This document shows, piece after piece, positions 34,657 through 41,745 of a stretch of 64,000 bases of DNA (position 1 is its first letter; each line of letters begins with the position of its first letter). The translations under genes were made by a program, and so were the position numbers. Under the pieces are notes generated by a model. That model worked only from the letters and a program-made list of their open reading frames with translations. It had not been told where the DNA came from and did no database searches. The stretch covers positions 42,990 through 106,989 of the forward strand of contig NZ_VLTK01000015.1 of NCBI RefSeq assembly GCF_007558825.1, given 5' to 3'. The stretch is from Brevibacterium aurantiacum. GTDB taxonomy: Bacteria > Actinomycetota > Actinomycetes > Actinomycetales > Brevibacteriaceae.

Positions 34657-35511
34657 ATGAATGAGGATGAAAAGTGGCGGCCGGTGGTGCCGACTGGACG
34701 CGAAGACATACTCAACGAAGAATTTCCTAGTTATCTGCGGGAGGCGGTTTTCCCGTGGCTGGCAAAGCAGGCGAAAGTCAATGGCGGTTGGGTCTACGCT
34801 GACTTCTTCGTTGAGTTTCAGAACTCGTATAGGGATTCAATAGGTTTTCAATCTGGCGGTTATCACGACTGGAGGAATACGATACTGCCCCACATCCGCA
34901 CGCTGGATGACGAAGATTTCACGAATATAATCGACTTTGCTCTCTCTCGATCGCGGTACCGCAGTTCTAACGAGGAGCTTGAGAATAGCTTGAGTAACGG
35001 TGGCTCCGCTTGGACGATTATGCCGTGGGGTACGAACGCGAATCGTTTGGCGCGTCGAGTTGCTCCCGGTGTCATGAATTCCGTCCGGCCGGCGTTGTCC
35101 GCGCAAGACTCAGCCTCGATCAAATTGCAAGAGGCCTGGCATGACGCGTATGGAGTCGCTCCGAGGGCATCGACCGCCTTTTTCCACGCAGTTGTTGCAG
35201 TAGAGATTGCTGCGCTCTCGGTGATCGACGCAGGTACCGATGAACCGACAATGGCAAATTTGTTCTCGATACTTGAGTCTCCTAAACCGAAGTGGCAGCT
35301 GGTCTTCCGTGACAATGAGAAGGCACCGGGTGGCAAGACACTCGCTGCAATGCTTCGGACTCTGTGGAGAGGACACGGTAGCCGACATGGCAGCGCAGAC
35401 TACAAGGACGCGACCCTTAATGAAGCACGGGCCGCAGTGATTCTCGCGGCCACTCTCGTCCAGTGGTTCACGTCCGGTGTGATCGTTAAAGTTGATGCAG
35501 AGCACAATTGA
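34657..35511 (+). CDS. Abi_C/HEPN-like protein, candidate phage-defence gene
   Basis: 284 residues. The N-terminal half (residues about 1-140) is unassigned, with aromatic-rich helices. The C-terminal about 130 residues match the abortive-infection C-terminal (Abi_C) pattern: a helix with SIKLQEAWHDAYG, FFHAVVAVEIAALSVID, then LRTLWRGHGSRHG followed by EARAAVILAATLVQWF. The R-x-x-H-G stretch is the RNase-type HEPN motif. It is a lone plus-strand gene between two minus-strand operons, so it is expressed independently and probably in the lysogen. Function as RNase-mediated exclusion is inferred. Confidence 0.6.
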   Translation: MNEDEKWRPVVPTGREDILNEEFPSYLREAVFPWLAKQAKVNGGWVYADFFVEFQNSYRDSIGFQSGGYHDWRNTILPHIRTLDDEDFTNIIDFALSRSRYRSSNEELENSLSNGGSAWTIMPWGTNANRLARRVAPGVMNSVRPALSAQDSASIKLQEAWHDAYGVAPRASTAFFHAVVAVEIAALSVIDAGTDEPTMANLFSILESPKPKWQLVFRDNEKAPGGKTLAAMLRTLWRGHGSRHGSADYKDATLNEARAAVILAATLVQWFTSGVIVKVDAEHN

Positions 35512-35714
35512 ATCTCATCCTGATCACTATCCGCGCTGAAGTTTCACCAGTTCCGGCCCGCTATCCCCGATAACACGAAGCCCCAGCGGCATGCTCGCTC
35601 GTGCGCTGCGTTGTTCCCCTGAGCGCACGTATCGTCCGCTGTCGAGCAGCCAGCGGCAGAGTCGATGGAAAGAATACTGCAGCTTCAGGCTGTAGCTGGA
35701 CACGGTTACTGACT
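35512..35714. other. Intergenic stretch
   Basis: No convincing gene, hairpin or repeat between the Abi_C-like gene and the minus-strand acidic protein gene. Both genes converge here, so transcription ends are expected, but I see no strong terminator. Confidence 0.4.
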
Positions 35715-35933
35715 TTAGATCGGCGCGGATTCGTCGTATCCGTCTTCGTCGTCGATTTCCACGCCGATGGTCTGTTCGGCAATGTCACCCGGATCTGCTT
35801 CGCGAATTGTGTCGGCGCCAAGCTCTGGCTCGTCGAGACTCTCAGCATCGAGACGCATGGCATCGTCGATAAGTTGTTCGGACCAGTCCGGCTCGGGTAC
35901 TTCGATACCGGGTCGGTTGTTTTCCGTCGTCAT
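35715..35933 (-). CDS. Small acidic protein linked to MerR-type regulator
   Basis: 72 residues, over a quarter Asp/Glu, starting MTTENNRPGIEVPEPDWSEQ. The start overlaps the stop of the upstream regulator by four bases, so they are co-translated. No family is recognised. It may be a partner or anti-regulator of the MerR/HspR-like protein. Confidence 0.55.
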   Translation of the reverse strand: MTTENNRPGIEVPEPDWSEQLIDDAMRLDAESLDEPELGADTIREADPGDIAEQTIGVEIDDEDGYDESAPI

Positions 35934-36226
35934 TGCGTCCTCCTCAATTCGTACCGAAGCGAGTCGTTCTCATCCTGCAAATCGAGAATGATTCCGATGC
36001 TAGCGAGGTTTGCCCCCATGTCAACCAGCTCTCGCACCCTCCGCAATCGCGCAATGTCTCCTCGGTTGTACCGACGAGTGCCCCCATTCGTACGGGATGG
36101 TGCGACGAGCCCCCGTGACTCGTACTGGCGTAGCGTCTGCACTCCCATGCCTGTCATTTCCGCGACCACAGAGATAGAGAAGGTACGTCCGCGGGACGCA
36201 CCAACCACAGCGAAGAACTCTTCCAA
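35930..36226 (-). CDS. MerR/HspR-family transcription regulator
   Basis: 98 residues from TTG at 36226, preceded by GGGAGGAAAACT; an upstream in-frame ATG (36283) has no ribosome site. FSISVVAEMTGMGVQTLRQYESRGLVAPSRTNGGTRRYNRGDIARL is a complete winged MerR DNA-binding domain, closest in style to HspR, followed by a short helix that would dimerise. It is divergent from hsp20 with a perfect palindrome between them, so it probably represses that gene and itself. Confidence 0.8.
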   Translation of the reverse strand: MEEFFAVVGASRGRTFSISVVAEMTGMGVQTLRQYESRGLVAPSRTNGGTRRYNRGDIARLRRVRELVDMGANLASIGIILDLQDENDSLRYELRRTQ

Positions 36227-36283
36227 AAGTTTTCCTCCCGTCCTCTTGACGAAGTATCTTCTATCAGCTAAATATATGTGCAT

Positions 36284-36308
36284 CAGATGATATAGATCAT
36301 ATCATCTG
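36284..36308. promoter_or_regulatory. Palindromic operator between MerR/HspR gene and hsp20
   Basis: CAGATGATAT and ATATCATCTG form a perfect 10-base dyad around AGATC in an AT-rich promoter region. This is the dyad type expected for a MerR-family dimer. Binding is inferred from position and symmetry. Confidence 0.7.
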
Positions 36309-36344
36309 GAAAGTTTTCACTATCGAGTTAAGGAGGTTTCAGCA

Positions 36345-36779
36345 ATGATCATGATGCGCACAGACCCATTCCGAGAAGTCGAACGCCTGAGCAGAGAAAT
36401 CTTCGGAGCCACCGGCACAACTGCCCGCCCCGTAATGATGCCCATGGACGCCTGGCGCGACGGCGACACCTTCCGCGTCGAACTCGACTTACCAGGAATC
36501 GATCCTGACAACATCGACCTCGACGTTGAGAACAACGTCGTCACCGTCAAAGCCGAACGGCCCGCCCCCGACCATGGGGAGTCTTCAGTCGCTGCTGAGC
36601 GGCCCCGCGGAACTTTCAGCCGTCAGCTTGTCCTCGGCGACAACCTCGATACAAGCAATATCACGGCGGACTATGACGCCGGCGTGCTCACACTCAGTAT
36701 TCCCGTCGCGGAGTCAGCGAAGCCTCGCAAGATCGCTATCAACTCGGGTTCTGCTGAACCGGCAGCCATTAGCGCATAG
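36345..36779 (+). CDS. Small heat shock protein, Hsp20/alpha-crystallin family
   Basis: 144 residues following TAAGGAGG. The alpha-crystallin domain covers about residues 35-128: [41 protein letters not shown], then the terminal strand [11 protein letters not shown] with the conserved G-x-L motif. It is an ATP-independent holdase chaperone. It is unusual within a prophage late/early junction and probably controlled by the divergent MerR/HspR gene. Confidence 0.9.
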   Translation: MIMMRTDPFREVERLSREIFGATGTTARPVMMPMDAWRDGDTFRVELDLPGIDPDNIDLDVENNVVTVKAERPAPDHGESSVAAERPRGTFSRQLVLGDNLDTSNITADYDAGVLTLSIPVAESAKPRKIAINSGSAEPAAISA

Positions 36780-36801
36780 TGCCCGCAGGTGGTGTGTTGT
36801 C

Positions 36802-37089
36802 ATGCAGAACACGTATGCGCCAGATGACCAGCTGGGTATCGATGCTGCGTTCTGGGCGATCGTCCTCGGCGACCGCGAACTGCGTGACCTAGACAAAAGT
36901 CATCACGCGAACAGGGAGCCACGGGTCATGATTCGCTGCGGGTGTCGGGTCTTCAGGCGTCCCGACCCGTGGCGCCAATTCAGGTCGCTTAGTACCTTAG
37001 GATCCCAGGTTGCCGCTCGCCGAGTTATCGCTTGTCAGCGTTCTCCTCCCCGGCTTAAGGACGCTGACACCACCGACGAAAGGAGGTAA
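36802..37089 (+). CDS. Possible small protein downstream of hsp20
   Basis: 95 codons, MQNTYAPDDQLGIDAAFWAIVLGDRELRD and then a basic stretch. The first 30 residues look protein-like, but the remainder is Arg-rich and of low quality, and no ribosome site is seen. It may be a real short gene with a degraded end, or chance. Confidence 0.3.
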   Translation: MQNTYAPDDQLGIDAAFWAIVLGDRELRDLDKSHHANREPRVMIRCGCRVFRRPDPWRQFRSLSTLGSQVAARRVIACQRSPPRLKDADTTDERR

Positions 37090-37422
37090 AACCTTTCCGT
37101 ATCTAGATTGATCTATGCAGCCGTGTGGTCGCGCCCGCCATTCTTCCTAACTGTGTGCTCGACGCATGATGCGCGGCAGTGACGCCACAATGACGGTGAA
37201 AACGAAGCGGGCCCGCACACGGCCTCCCCTTCTGGCCCCGGGTTAATCCCCGGGGCCAGAACATGTTCTGTTGAGACACGAGAAGCGAGGAGAACTTGAT
37301 TATTAGTCTTTTGGAGAAACTGTTGATTGTCTGGCCCTGGCACGCTCGAGCACTCATCGTCAAAGCCATCTCATCCCGCCGTCGACCATCGGTGGGCGAG
37401 CAGCCGATGCCGCTTGACCGTC
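37090..37422. other. Gene-free stretch with a strong hairpin
   Basis: No credible gene. The notable element is a perfect 12-bp stem, TCTGGCCCCGGG (37231-37242) and CCCGGGGCCAGA (37249-37260), with loop TTAATC. It is followed directly by the palindrome AGAACATGTTCT. It may be the transcription stop of both convergent operons or a small structured RNA. Confidence 0.5.
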
Positions 37423-37689
37423 TCAGGACCCCGTAAGCAACGCGTTGACCAGTTCGCGGGAAGTCTCGTCGTCGGCTTCTATGCCGACGGTGTCGTGTAG
37501 GTATGCTCGAACGCGTTCGACGCTCTCGTCGCTTTTGAGTGTGCTTCGTTGCCATCGCGCACCGTCAACGAATGCTTCCCGTTTGTGTTCACGCAATGCA
37601 TCCAACGAGTATGAATAACCAAACACGTCGAACTCCGGCTCTGGGTAGCTATGACCCGCGATTTTTGCCGCCTCTGCCTCCCAGCTCAT
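37423..37689 (-). CDS. Small phage protein of unknown function
   Basis: 88 residues starting MSWEAEAAKIAGHSYPEPEF. Mixed helical, with LDALREHKREAFVDGARW and a C-terminal helix. It is the last gene of the early minus-strand operon, separated from the next by about 890 bases that hold the HIRAN gene. No family is recognised. Confidence 0.5.
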   Translation of the reverse strand: MSWEAEAAKIAGHSYPEPEFDVFGYSYSLDALREHKREAFVDGARWQRSTLKSDESVERVRAYLHDTVGIEADDETSRELVNALLTGS

Positions 37690-38017
37690 CACCTATTCCC
37701 CCTGCTTTCTATTCTGTTCTGGCTGTCTTAGTAGTCAGATTTATACCCCTAGTTGATCCTTAGATCCAATTCATCGATTCCCCGAGGATCATTTGCCTCC
37801 ATCTCCTGCTTTAACGGTCGATTCACATGATGGGTGCGTATAGTTATGCCACTTTCCACTTACTGAGTGGCTTCCCTTGCAAGGCTTCCGTTCCGACTCC
37901 TCAGGAAAGCCTGAAATAGTGAACAGACGGGAAGTGGAGAATTTTTGTTTCGCCTTGTCGTTACAAACCGAGGCAGCAGATTGTAATCCCAACTATGGCA
38001 GACATGGAGGTCTCCTC
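37690..38017. other. Intergenic stretch upstream of HIRAN gene
   Basis: No convincing gene. AT-richer than the surroundings and containing TATAGT-like and TAGTGA-like -10 candidates facing the HIRAN gene, so probably its promoter region. No clear repeat or hairpin is visible apart from short GGCTTCC/GGAAAGCC elements. Confidence 0.4.
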
Positions 38018-38614
38018 ATGTGGGAGGTAGTAGGCGTCCTACTGGGCATTGCCCTTATATGCTGGTTAGTGGCGAAATTCCTGGCGCCATCAAGTCCTCG
38101 ACAGCCTGTCGACGCCGTTGCACCGAATACCTCCGATCTGACCAATAGCGGCGCTTCGACCAGCGAAACGTGGCTGTCGAAAGAAGAAGCTGATTCTGAA
38201 CTGGTTCGTGACTTCGCTGGAACACTCGCTTTCCGAGTCGAACGTCGCGAAGGCGAGTACCGGTTCGTCAGTGAAGAGTCCGGTAAGCAGCCCGCCCCCG
38301 GCAACCTGGCCCTGGCGAGGCTCGGCATCTTCTACCTGAACGTTCGAGGGTGGAAGAACTACCCCGCAGCACGGTTGAAGGTTGGCGAACATGTTGACCT
38401 TCGGCGGGAGCCCGAGAACAAGTACGATCCCAATGCGATTGCTGTCGCTCGTCCTGGTTCGAAACACATCTACGGCTACGTCAACCGGGGGTTTGCTCGG
38501 CGTCTCGCGAAACAGATCGACGCCGGCGAAGAGTTCGTAGGGGTGGTGATGGGGCGGGCGGGCATCACGGTCGCGGTTATGCCGGGTGAAGTCGCTGTGG
38601 AACTGGACCTGTAG
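38018..38614 (+). CDS. Membrane-anchored HIRAN-domain protein
   Basis: 198 residues from ATG after GGAGGTCTCCTC. One N-terminal transmembrane helix (about 3-22), a Ser/Pro linker, then a HIRAN domain at about 110-190: ARLGIFYLNVRGWKNYPAARLKVGEHVDLRREPENKYDPNAIAVARPG, IYGYVNRGFARRL. HIRAN domains bind DNA ends and single strands in Rad5-type proteins; here no helicase is attached. The gene is plus-strand between minus-strand early genes, so probably lysogen-expressed. Its 3' end overlaps the convergent neighbour by 38 bases. Confidence 0.75.
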   Translation: MWEVVGVLLGIALICWLVAKFLAPSSPRQPVDAVAPNTSDLTNSGASTSETWLSKEEADSELVRDFAGTLAFRVERREGEYRFVSEESGKQPAPGNLALARLGIFYLNVRGWKNYPAARLKVGEHVDLRREPENKYDPNAIAVARPGSKHIYGYVNRGFARRLAKQIDAGEEFVGVVMGRAGITVAVMPGEVAVELDL

Positions 38615-38864
38615 CTTCCGCCGATGCTTGCGTGCATCGCTCATCGTCGCCTCCGTTCAGTCCCAGGCGTTCGTTGATGATCCCGCCCACATCGGAAGCC
38701 TGCGCATCGAGCGCGAGGAGCATCAATTGCCGACGCCATGCGATGAGGTTCTCGGTGCGTTTCTCATGCGCGAGAGCCAGAAGCGCCTGAGCGACTTGGT
38801 AGTCACCGTTCGGTGCGTCAGTGTTCGCCTCATAGTGGTGCGGGTTTCCGGGTAGCGAGTTCAT
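38577..38864 (-). CDS. Small helical phage protein
   Basis: 95 residues. NGDYQVAQALLALAHEKRTENLIAWRRQLMLLALD is a long helical segment with leucine spacing that suits dimerisation. Its start overlaps the upstream stop in the early operon. Unknown function. Confidence 0.5.
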   Translation of the reverse strand: MNSLPGNPHHYEANTDAPNGDYQVAQALLALAHEKRTENLIAWRRQLMLLALDAQASDVGGIINERLGLNGGDDERCTQASAEATGPVPQRLHPA

Positions 38865-39085
38865 GGTCGTAGCTTGCTCCTCTCCGTAAAGGCGTTGCCA
38901 CCCTCGACACGCTGCTCTGGCACCTTATTTTGCAGGGGGTTGCCGATTGTTGAACGGCTCTCAGGGGGTGACGATGAGGCCCTGTGCGCCTCTGTGAGAC
39001 GTTTTCGTGTCGCCCATGACTCCACATGTGGTTCGAGGATGATTGCGGCGGGGACGAGCGCGGCGGTGATGATGAGCGGAATCAT
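38861..39085 (-). CDS. Small membrane-anchored phage protein
   Basis: 74 residues, MIPLIITAALVPAAIILEP as a transmembrane start, then a polar, basic tail. Overlaps both neighbours by a few bases. Unknown function. Confidence 0.5.
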   Translation of the reverse strand: MIPLIITAALVPAAIILEPHVESWATRKRLTEAHRASSSPPESRSTIGNPLQNKVPEQRVEGGNAFTERSKLRP

Positions 39086-39495
39086 GCCGCGCCTCGCAGC
39101 GCCAGCAGTCCTCGCTTGTAGTCGACCCAGGGCGTTTCGCCTCGCTGGTAGTCCTCGTACTGCTCAGGAGTGAGCGCACCGGATGCGACGGCCTTAGTGA
39201 GTGCCTTGGTCGTGGCGAGCTCGGTGGCTGTGTCGGTCATGTCGGCGCGGTTGGGAACGATCGTCTCGACCTTCGCCAGGCGGGTCTTGCGTTCGGTGCG
39301 AATGATCCGCACGACGTGGGCGGGCACCAGGTACTCGGTAGATTCGTAGAAGTGTTTTTTCACCGCGTGCTTGGCCTCGGCGAGTGTGTAAGGGCCCAGG
39401 AGGTCGTACCAGGCAGCGGAGGTCTCCTCGTTGAAGCTTCGGTTGTCGTATGCCTTGATGAGGGCGAGGAGTTCGCCGGCTTCGCTGAGTCTCAT
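39082..39495 (-). CDS. Replication accessory protein, possible helicase loader
   Basis: 137 residues. LSEAGELLALIKAYDNRSFNEETSAAWYDLLGPYTLAEAKHAVKKHF is the pattern of small actinophage proteins encoded next to the replisome organiser and often compared with DnaI/loader N-terminal domains. It is coupled to the organiser gene (4-base overlap). Function is inferred from position. Confidence 0.6.
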   Translation of the reverse strand: MRLSEAGELLALIKAYDNRSFNEETSAAWYDLLGPYTLAEAKHAVKKHFYESTEYLVPAHVVRIIRTERKTRLAKVETIVPNRADMTDTATELATTKALTKAVASGALTPEQYEDYQRGETPWVDYKRGLLALRGAA

Positions 39496-40544
39496 AGCAG
39501 TTCTCCTTGGATGGCTTGGGTGTGCTGTTCTTCCATGCGGCGCAGGTTCTCGATGACGGCTCGGCTCTGGTCTCCGCGTTCATCTGCTCGGTTGCGGGCT
39601 TGTCCCCGCTCGGATGGTCGCTCCTGCTCCGCCTTGATGCGTGCGACGAGCTGCGGGAACTTCTCGCGGAGCTTCTTCGGAGACAGGATGTTCGCTTTCC
39701 AGAAGTTGTCGTGCTGGCACCAGCCGATGACGTAGCGGATCTGATCGGTCGTGTACTGGTCGCGGTCAATGAGGAGTCGCATGTCGTCGTGATTTCGTTT
39801 CGTGCGAGTTGGGATCTTGTTGCCGTTGGCTTCGATCTCGGCGTCGAGGAGGTCGAGAAGATCGTCAACATCGGGTCGTAGTCTCGGCTCGTCGTCCGTC
39901 GCTTGCGACTGTCGACAAGAAGATGTTTCTGGTGCTGGTGCTGTTGCTGGTGTAGGTGCTGGTTCTGGTTCTGTTGTGTGCAGATTTCGTTTATGCCCTT
40001 GGGTAGGGGTATCCGATGCCCCTTGGCATGCCCCTTCGGTAGGGGCTTGCGATAGGGCTTTGAAATCGTCCGCGATGACCCTTATCACGCCCTCGACGTA
40101 GTCCTTCGTCGACTGTCCGGTCTTCTCACTGACCCTGACCGAGAGCTTCGAAGTGTCGATTCGAATGAGCTCATCACGCAGCACAGCCTTCAAACTTTCA
40201 GACAGGACAGCCCGCACCGACGAGTCGATGCCCTTCATCGTCGTCGGAGACTTCCACGCCTCGTCTGAGCGGATATATGAGCGAACGAGGACTTCCTGCG
40301 TGCCGCGGTCGACGACGACGAATCTGGACGACTCAAGAGACGCGAGGCAGTCAGAGATTTGACCTTCGTCTTGGTCGGCGACTTGAAGGGACCAGCGTTT
40401 CTCCGCGAGGGTGACGACGCCACACATGGAGATGTCTGGTTGGGAGATGAGCTGGAAGTACAGTCGCTGGTCTGAGGCGCGAAGAGCCTTGAAGTCCCCG
40501 TTCGCCCAAATGCGGGTGAGGAGTTTCGCGTACTCACGTGCCAT
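39492..40544 (-). CDS. Replisome organiser / phage replication initiator
   Basis: 350 residues. The N-terminal about 110 residues form a winged-helix initiator domain (YAKLLTRIWANGDFKALRASDQRLYFQLI, LVRSYIRSDEAWKSP). A Pro/Ala/Thr linker follows, then a C-terminal module (YTTDQIRYVIGWCQHDNFWKANILSPKKLREKF) as in the conserved phage replisome-organiser C-terminus. It probably binds the origin and recruits host helicase. Repeats at 39993-40045 within the gene may be that origin. Confidence 0.8.
   Translation of the reverse strand: MAREYAKLLTRIWANGDFKALRASDQRLYFQLISQPDISMCGVVTLAEKRWSLQVADQDEGQISDCLASLESSRFVVVDRGTQEVLVRSYIRSDEAWKSPTTMKGIDSSVRAVLSESLKAVLRDELIRIDTSKLSVRVSEKTGQSTKDYVEGVIRVIADDFKALSQAPTEGACQGASDTPTQGHKRNLHTTEPEPAPTPATAPAPETSSCRQSQATDDEPRLRPDVDDLLDLLDAEIEANGNKIPTRTKRNHDDMRLLIDRDQYTTDQIRYVIGWCQHDNFWKANILSPKKLREKFPQLVARIKAEQERPSERGQARNRADERGDQSRAVIENLRRMEEQHTQAIQGELL
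39993..40045. repeat. Iteron-like repeats inside replication gene, candidate origin
   Basis: ATGCCCTTGGGTAGGGG at 39993-40009 and ATGCCCCTTCGGTAGGGG at 40028-40045 are near-identical, with a half copy ATGCCCCTTGG at 40016-40026. Lambdoid phages keep their origin as iterons within gene O; this array has the same placement. Confidence 0.5.
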
Positions 40545-40547
40545 TGT

Positions 40548-40739
40548 TCAGGCCTCCTGTGGTCGTGGTGGTTCGAGCCCGAGCATGTCGCATAGTTCCG
40601 TATGTGCTTCTCTCGGTGCGTGCTGCTCGATGAGGCGCCTCGCGGCGGCCCGGTCGGTGTCAGTGATTCTCAGGGCTTCGAGTGAAATGGTGCCGAAGCT
40701 GACGGCCGCGGGGTTCGCGTACCCGATGCTGTTGGTCAT
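40548..40739 (-). CDS. Small phage protein
   Basis: 63 residues, MTNSIGYANPAAVSFGTISL and then a helical half (ITDTDRAAARRLIEQHAPREAHTEL). The start overlaps the upstream stop (ATGA), and it ends 3 bases before the replisome organiser gene. No family is recognised. Confidence 0.55.
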   Translation of the reverse strand: MTNSIGYANPAAVSFGTISLEALRITDTDRAAARRLIEQHAPREAHTELCDMLGLEPPRPQEA

Positions 40740-41092
40740 GAGTCTTTCTCGATTCGCGCAGCCGTGGCCGTGAACGTCACGCAGTCGATCTCGCTGACCG
40801 GCTTCACGTCGACGCGCACCGTGCCTTCCACGGCTTCGTCTTGGTTGTCGTGCCACTCGGTGAGGTTGCACTGGGTGCTGTCGAAATAGCCGACGTGGAT
40901 CTCGTTGCCCAGGCCCTCTGCGCCCTCCATGGTGGTATCGTGCACGGGGTTTCCTCCGAGGCGGCGATATCCCCAGATGGTTTCGCACTCGCATTCCCAC
41001 GACGCATGACAGGGTGTTCCGTTCGGTGCCTTGCATTCGAATGTGCTGCTCTGCGGATACCGCATGTCGATGATGATGCTGTGGTCGCTCAT
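40736..41092 (-). CDS. Small phage protein with Cys pair
   Basis: 118 residues. The CKAPNGTPCHASWECECETIW segment could bind a metal. The rest is beta-rich and acidic (VKPVSEIDCVTFTATAARIEKDS). It overlaps both neighbours by four bases. Unknown function. Confidence 0.5.
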   Translation of the reverse strand: MSDHSIIIDMRYPQSSTFECKAPNGTPCHASWECECETIWGYRRLGGNPVHDTTMEGAEGLGNEIHVGYFDSTQCNLTEWHDNQDEAVEGTVRVDVKPVSEIDCVTFTATAARIEKDS

Positions 41093-41355
41093 GCCGCTAC
41101 CTCCTGGGCGAATGCGTCGATGTACTTCTGCAGCAGGTCCGGCCTGAGTCCGGTCCAGTGTTCGACGTGCCCGTCGGGGAACACGGCGTACACGACGGGT
41201 GCTTGCTTGTAGCCAAGTTCACGAGTAACGAAGCGGTGTGCGTCGAGATCAGTACTCAGGTCGACGGGCGTGTAGATGATGCCGTCGCGTTCGAGGATGT
41301 GCTTCGTCATGCGGCACTGGGAGCAACTCGGCGAGGAATAGACGGTGATTGCCAT
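41089..41355 (-). CDS. nrdH: NrdH-type glutaredoxin
   Basis: 88 residues, thioredoxin fold. The redox motif is Cys11-Ser-Gln-Cys14 (canonical NrdH has CVQC), followed by TKHILERDGIIYTPVDLSTD and a cis-Pro loop in QAPVVY. NrdH supplies electrons to class Ib ribonucleotide reductase (NrdEF). Here it is encoded in the replication module, so it likely supports nucleotide supply during phage replication. The same phage uses the 3' end of nrdF as its attachment core. Confidence 0.85.
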   Translation of the reverse strand: MAITVYSSPSCSQCRMTKHILERDGIIYTPVDLSTDLDAHRFVTRELGYKQAPVVYAVFPDGHVEHWTGLRPDLLQKYIDAFAQEVAA

Positions 41356-41367
41356 GATGGGGTCTCC

Positions 41368-41745
41368 TTAGAATGGGACGTGCTGGTCGATGAACTTGAG
41401 GTGGATGCGGTACCGGTCTTTGATCGGCGCTTTGAGGCCGCGGCGGTAGTCCGGTCCGATGACGTGCCGGCTGTCGTCGTCGGGCCATGCACCAGCGTCT
41501 GTCAGGCCGTCGAGAGTAGCTTTGACCGCTAGCGATGCGTTCCCTGGATCTGCGCGCCCTCCGGTTCGGAATCCGATTTCAGCGACGACGAGCACAGGCG
41601 TTGGCAGGACGAGCTTCTGCTGCTTCGCGAGGAAGTGCGTGAGTTGTCGGATGTGTCGGGTGCGCTTCGCTTTGACGGCCCAGTGCAGCCGGTCGTTGTC
41701 GCTGATCCAATACGCCTTATGGATGTCGACGACGAGTTCGATCAT
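41368..41745 (-). CDS. RusA-like Holliday junction resolvase
   Basis: 125 residues. GGRADPGNASLAVKATLDGLTDAGAWPDDDSRHV contains the RusA catalytic pattern (Asp66, Asn69, Lys75, Asp79, and the DDD at 89-91). RusA-family enzymes resolve recombination junctions to prepare DNA for packaging. Its start overlaps the methyltransferase stop. Confidence 0.75.
   Translation of the reverse strand: MIELVVDIHKAYWISDNDRLHWAVKAKRTRHIRQLTHFLAKQQKLVLPTPVLVVAEIGFRTGGRADPGNASLAVKATLDGLTDAGAWPDDDSRHVIGPDYRRGLKAPIKDRYRIHLKFIDQHVPF

Noticed and set aside
37258..37272. AGAACATGTTCT as a LexA (SOS) box
   Set aside because: Actinobacterial boxes are GAAC-N4-GTTC. Here the spacing between GAAC and GTTC is two bases, and no SOS-type gene follows.
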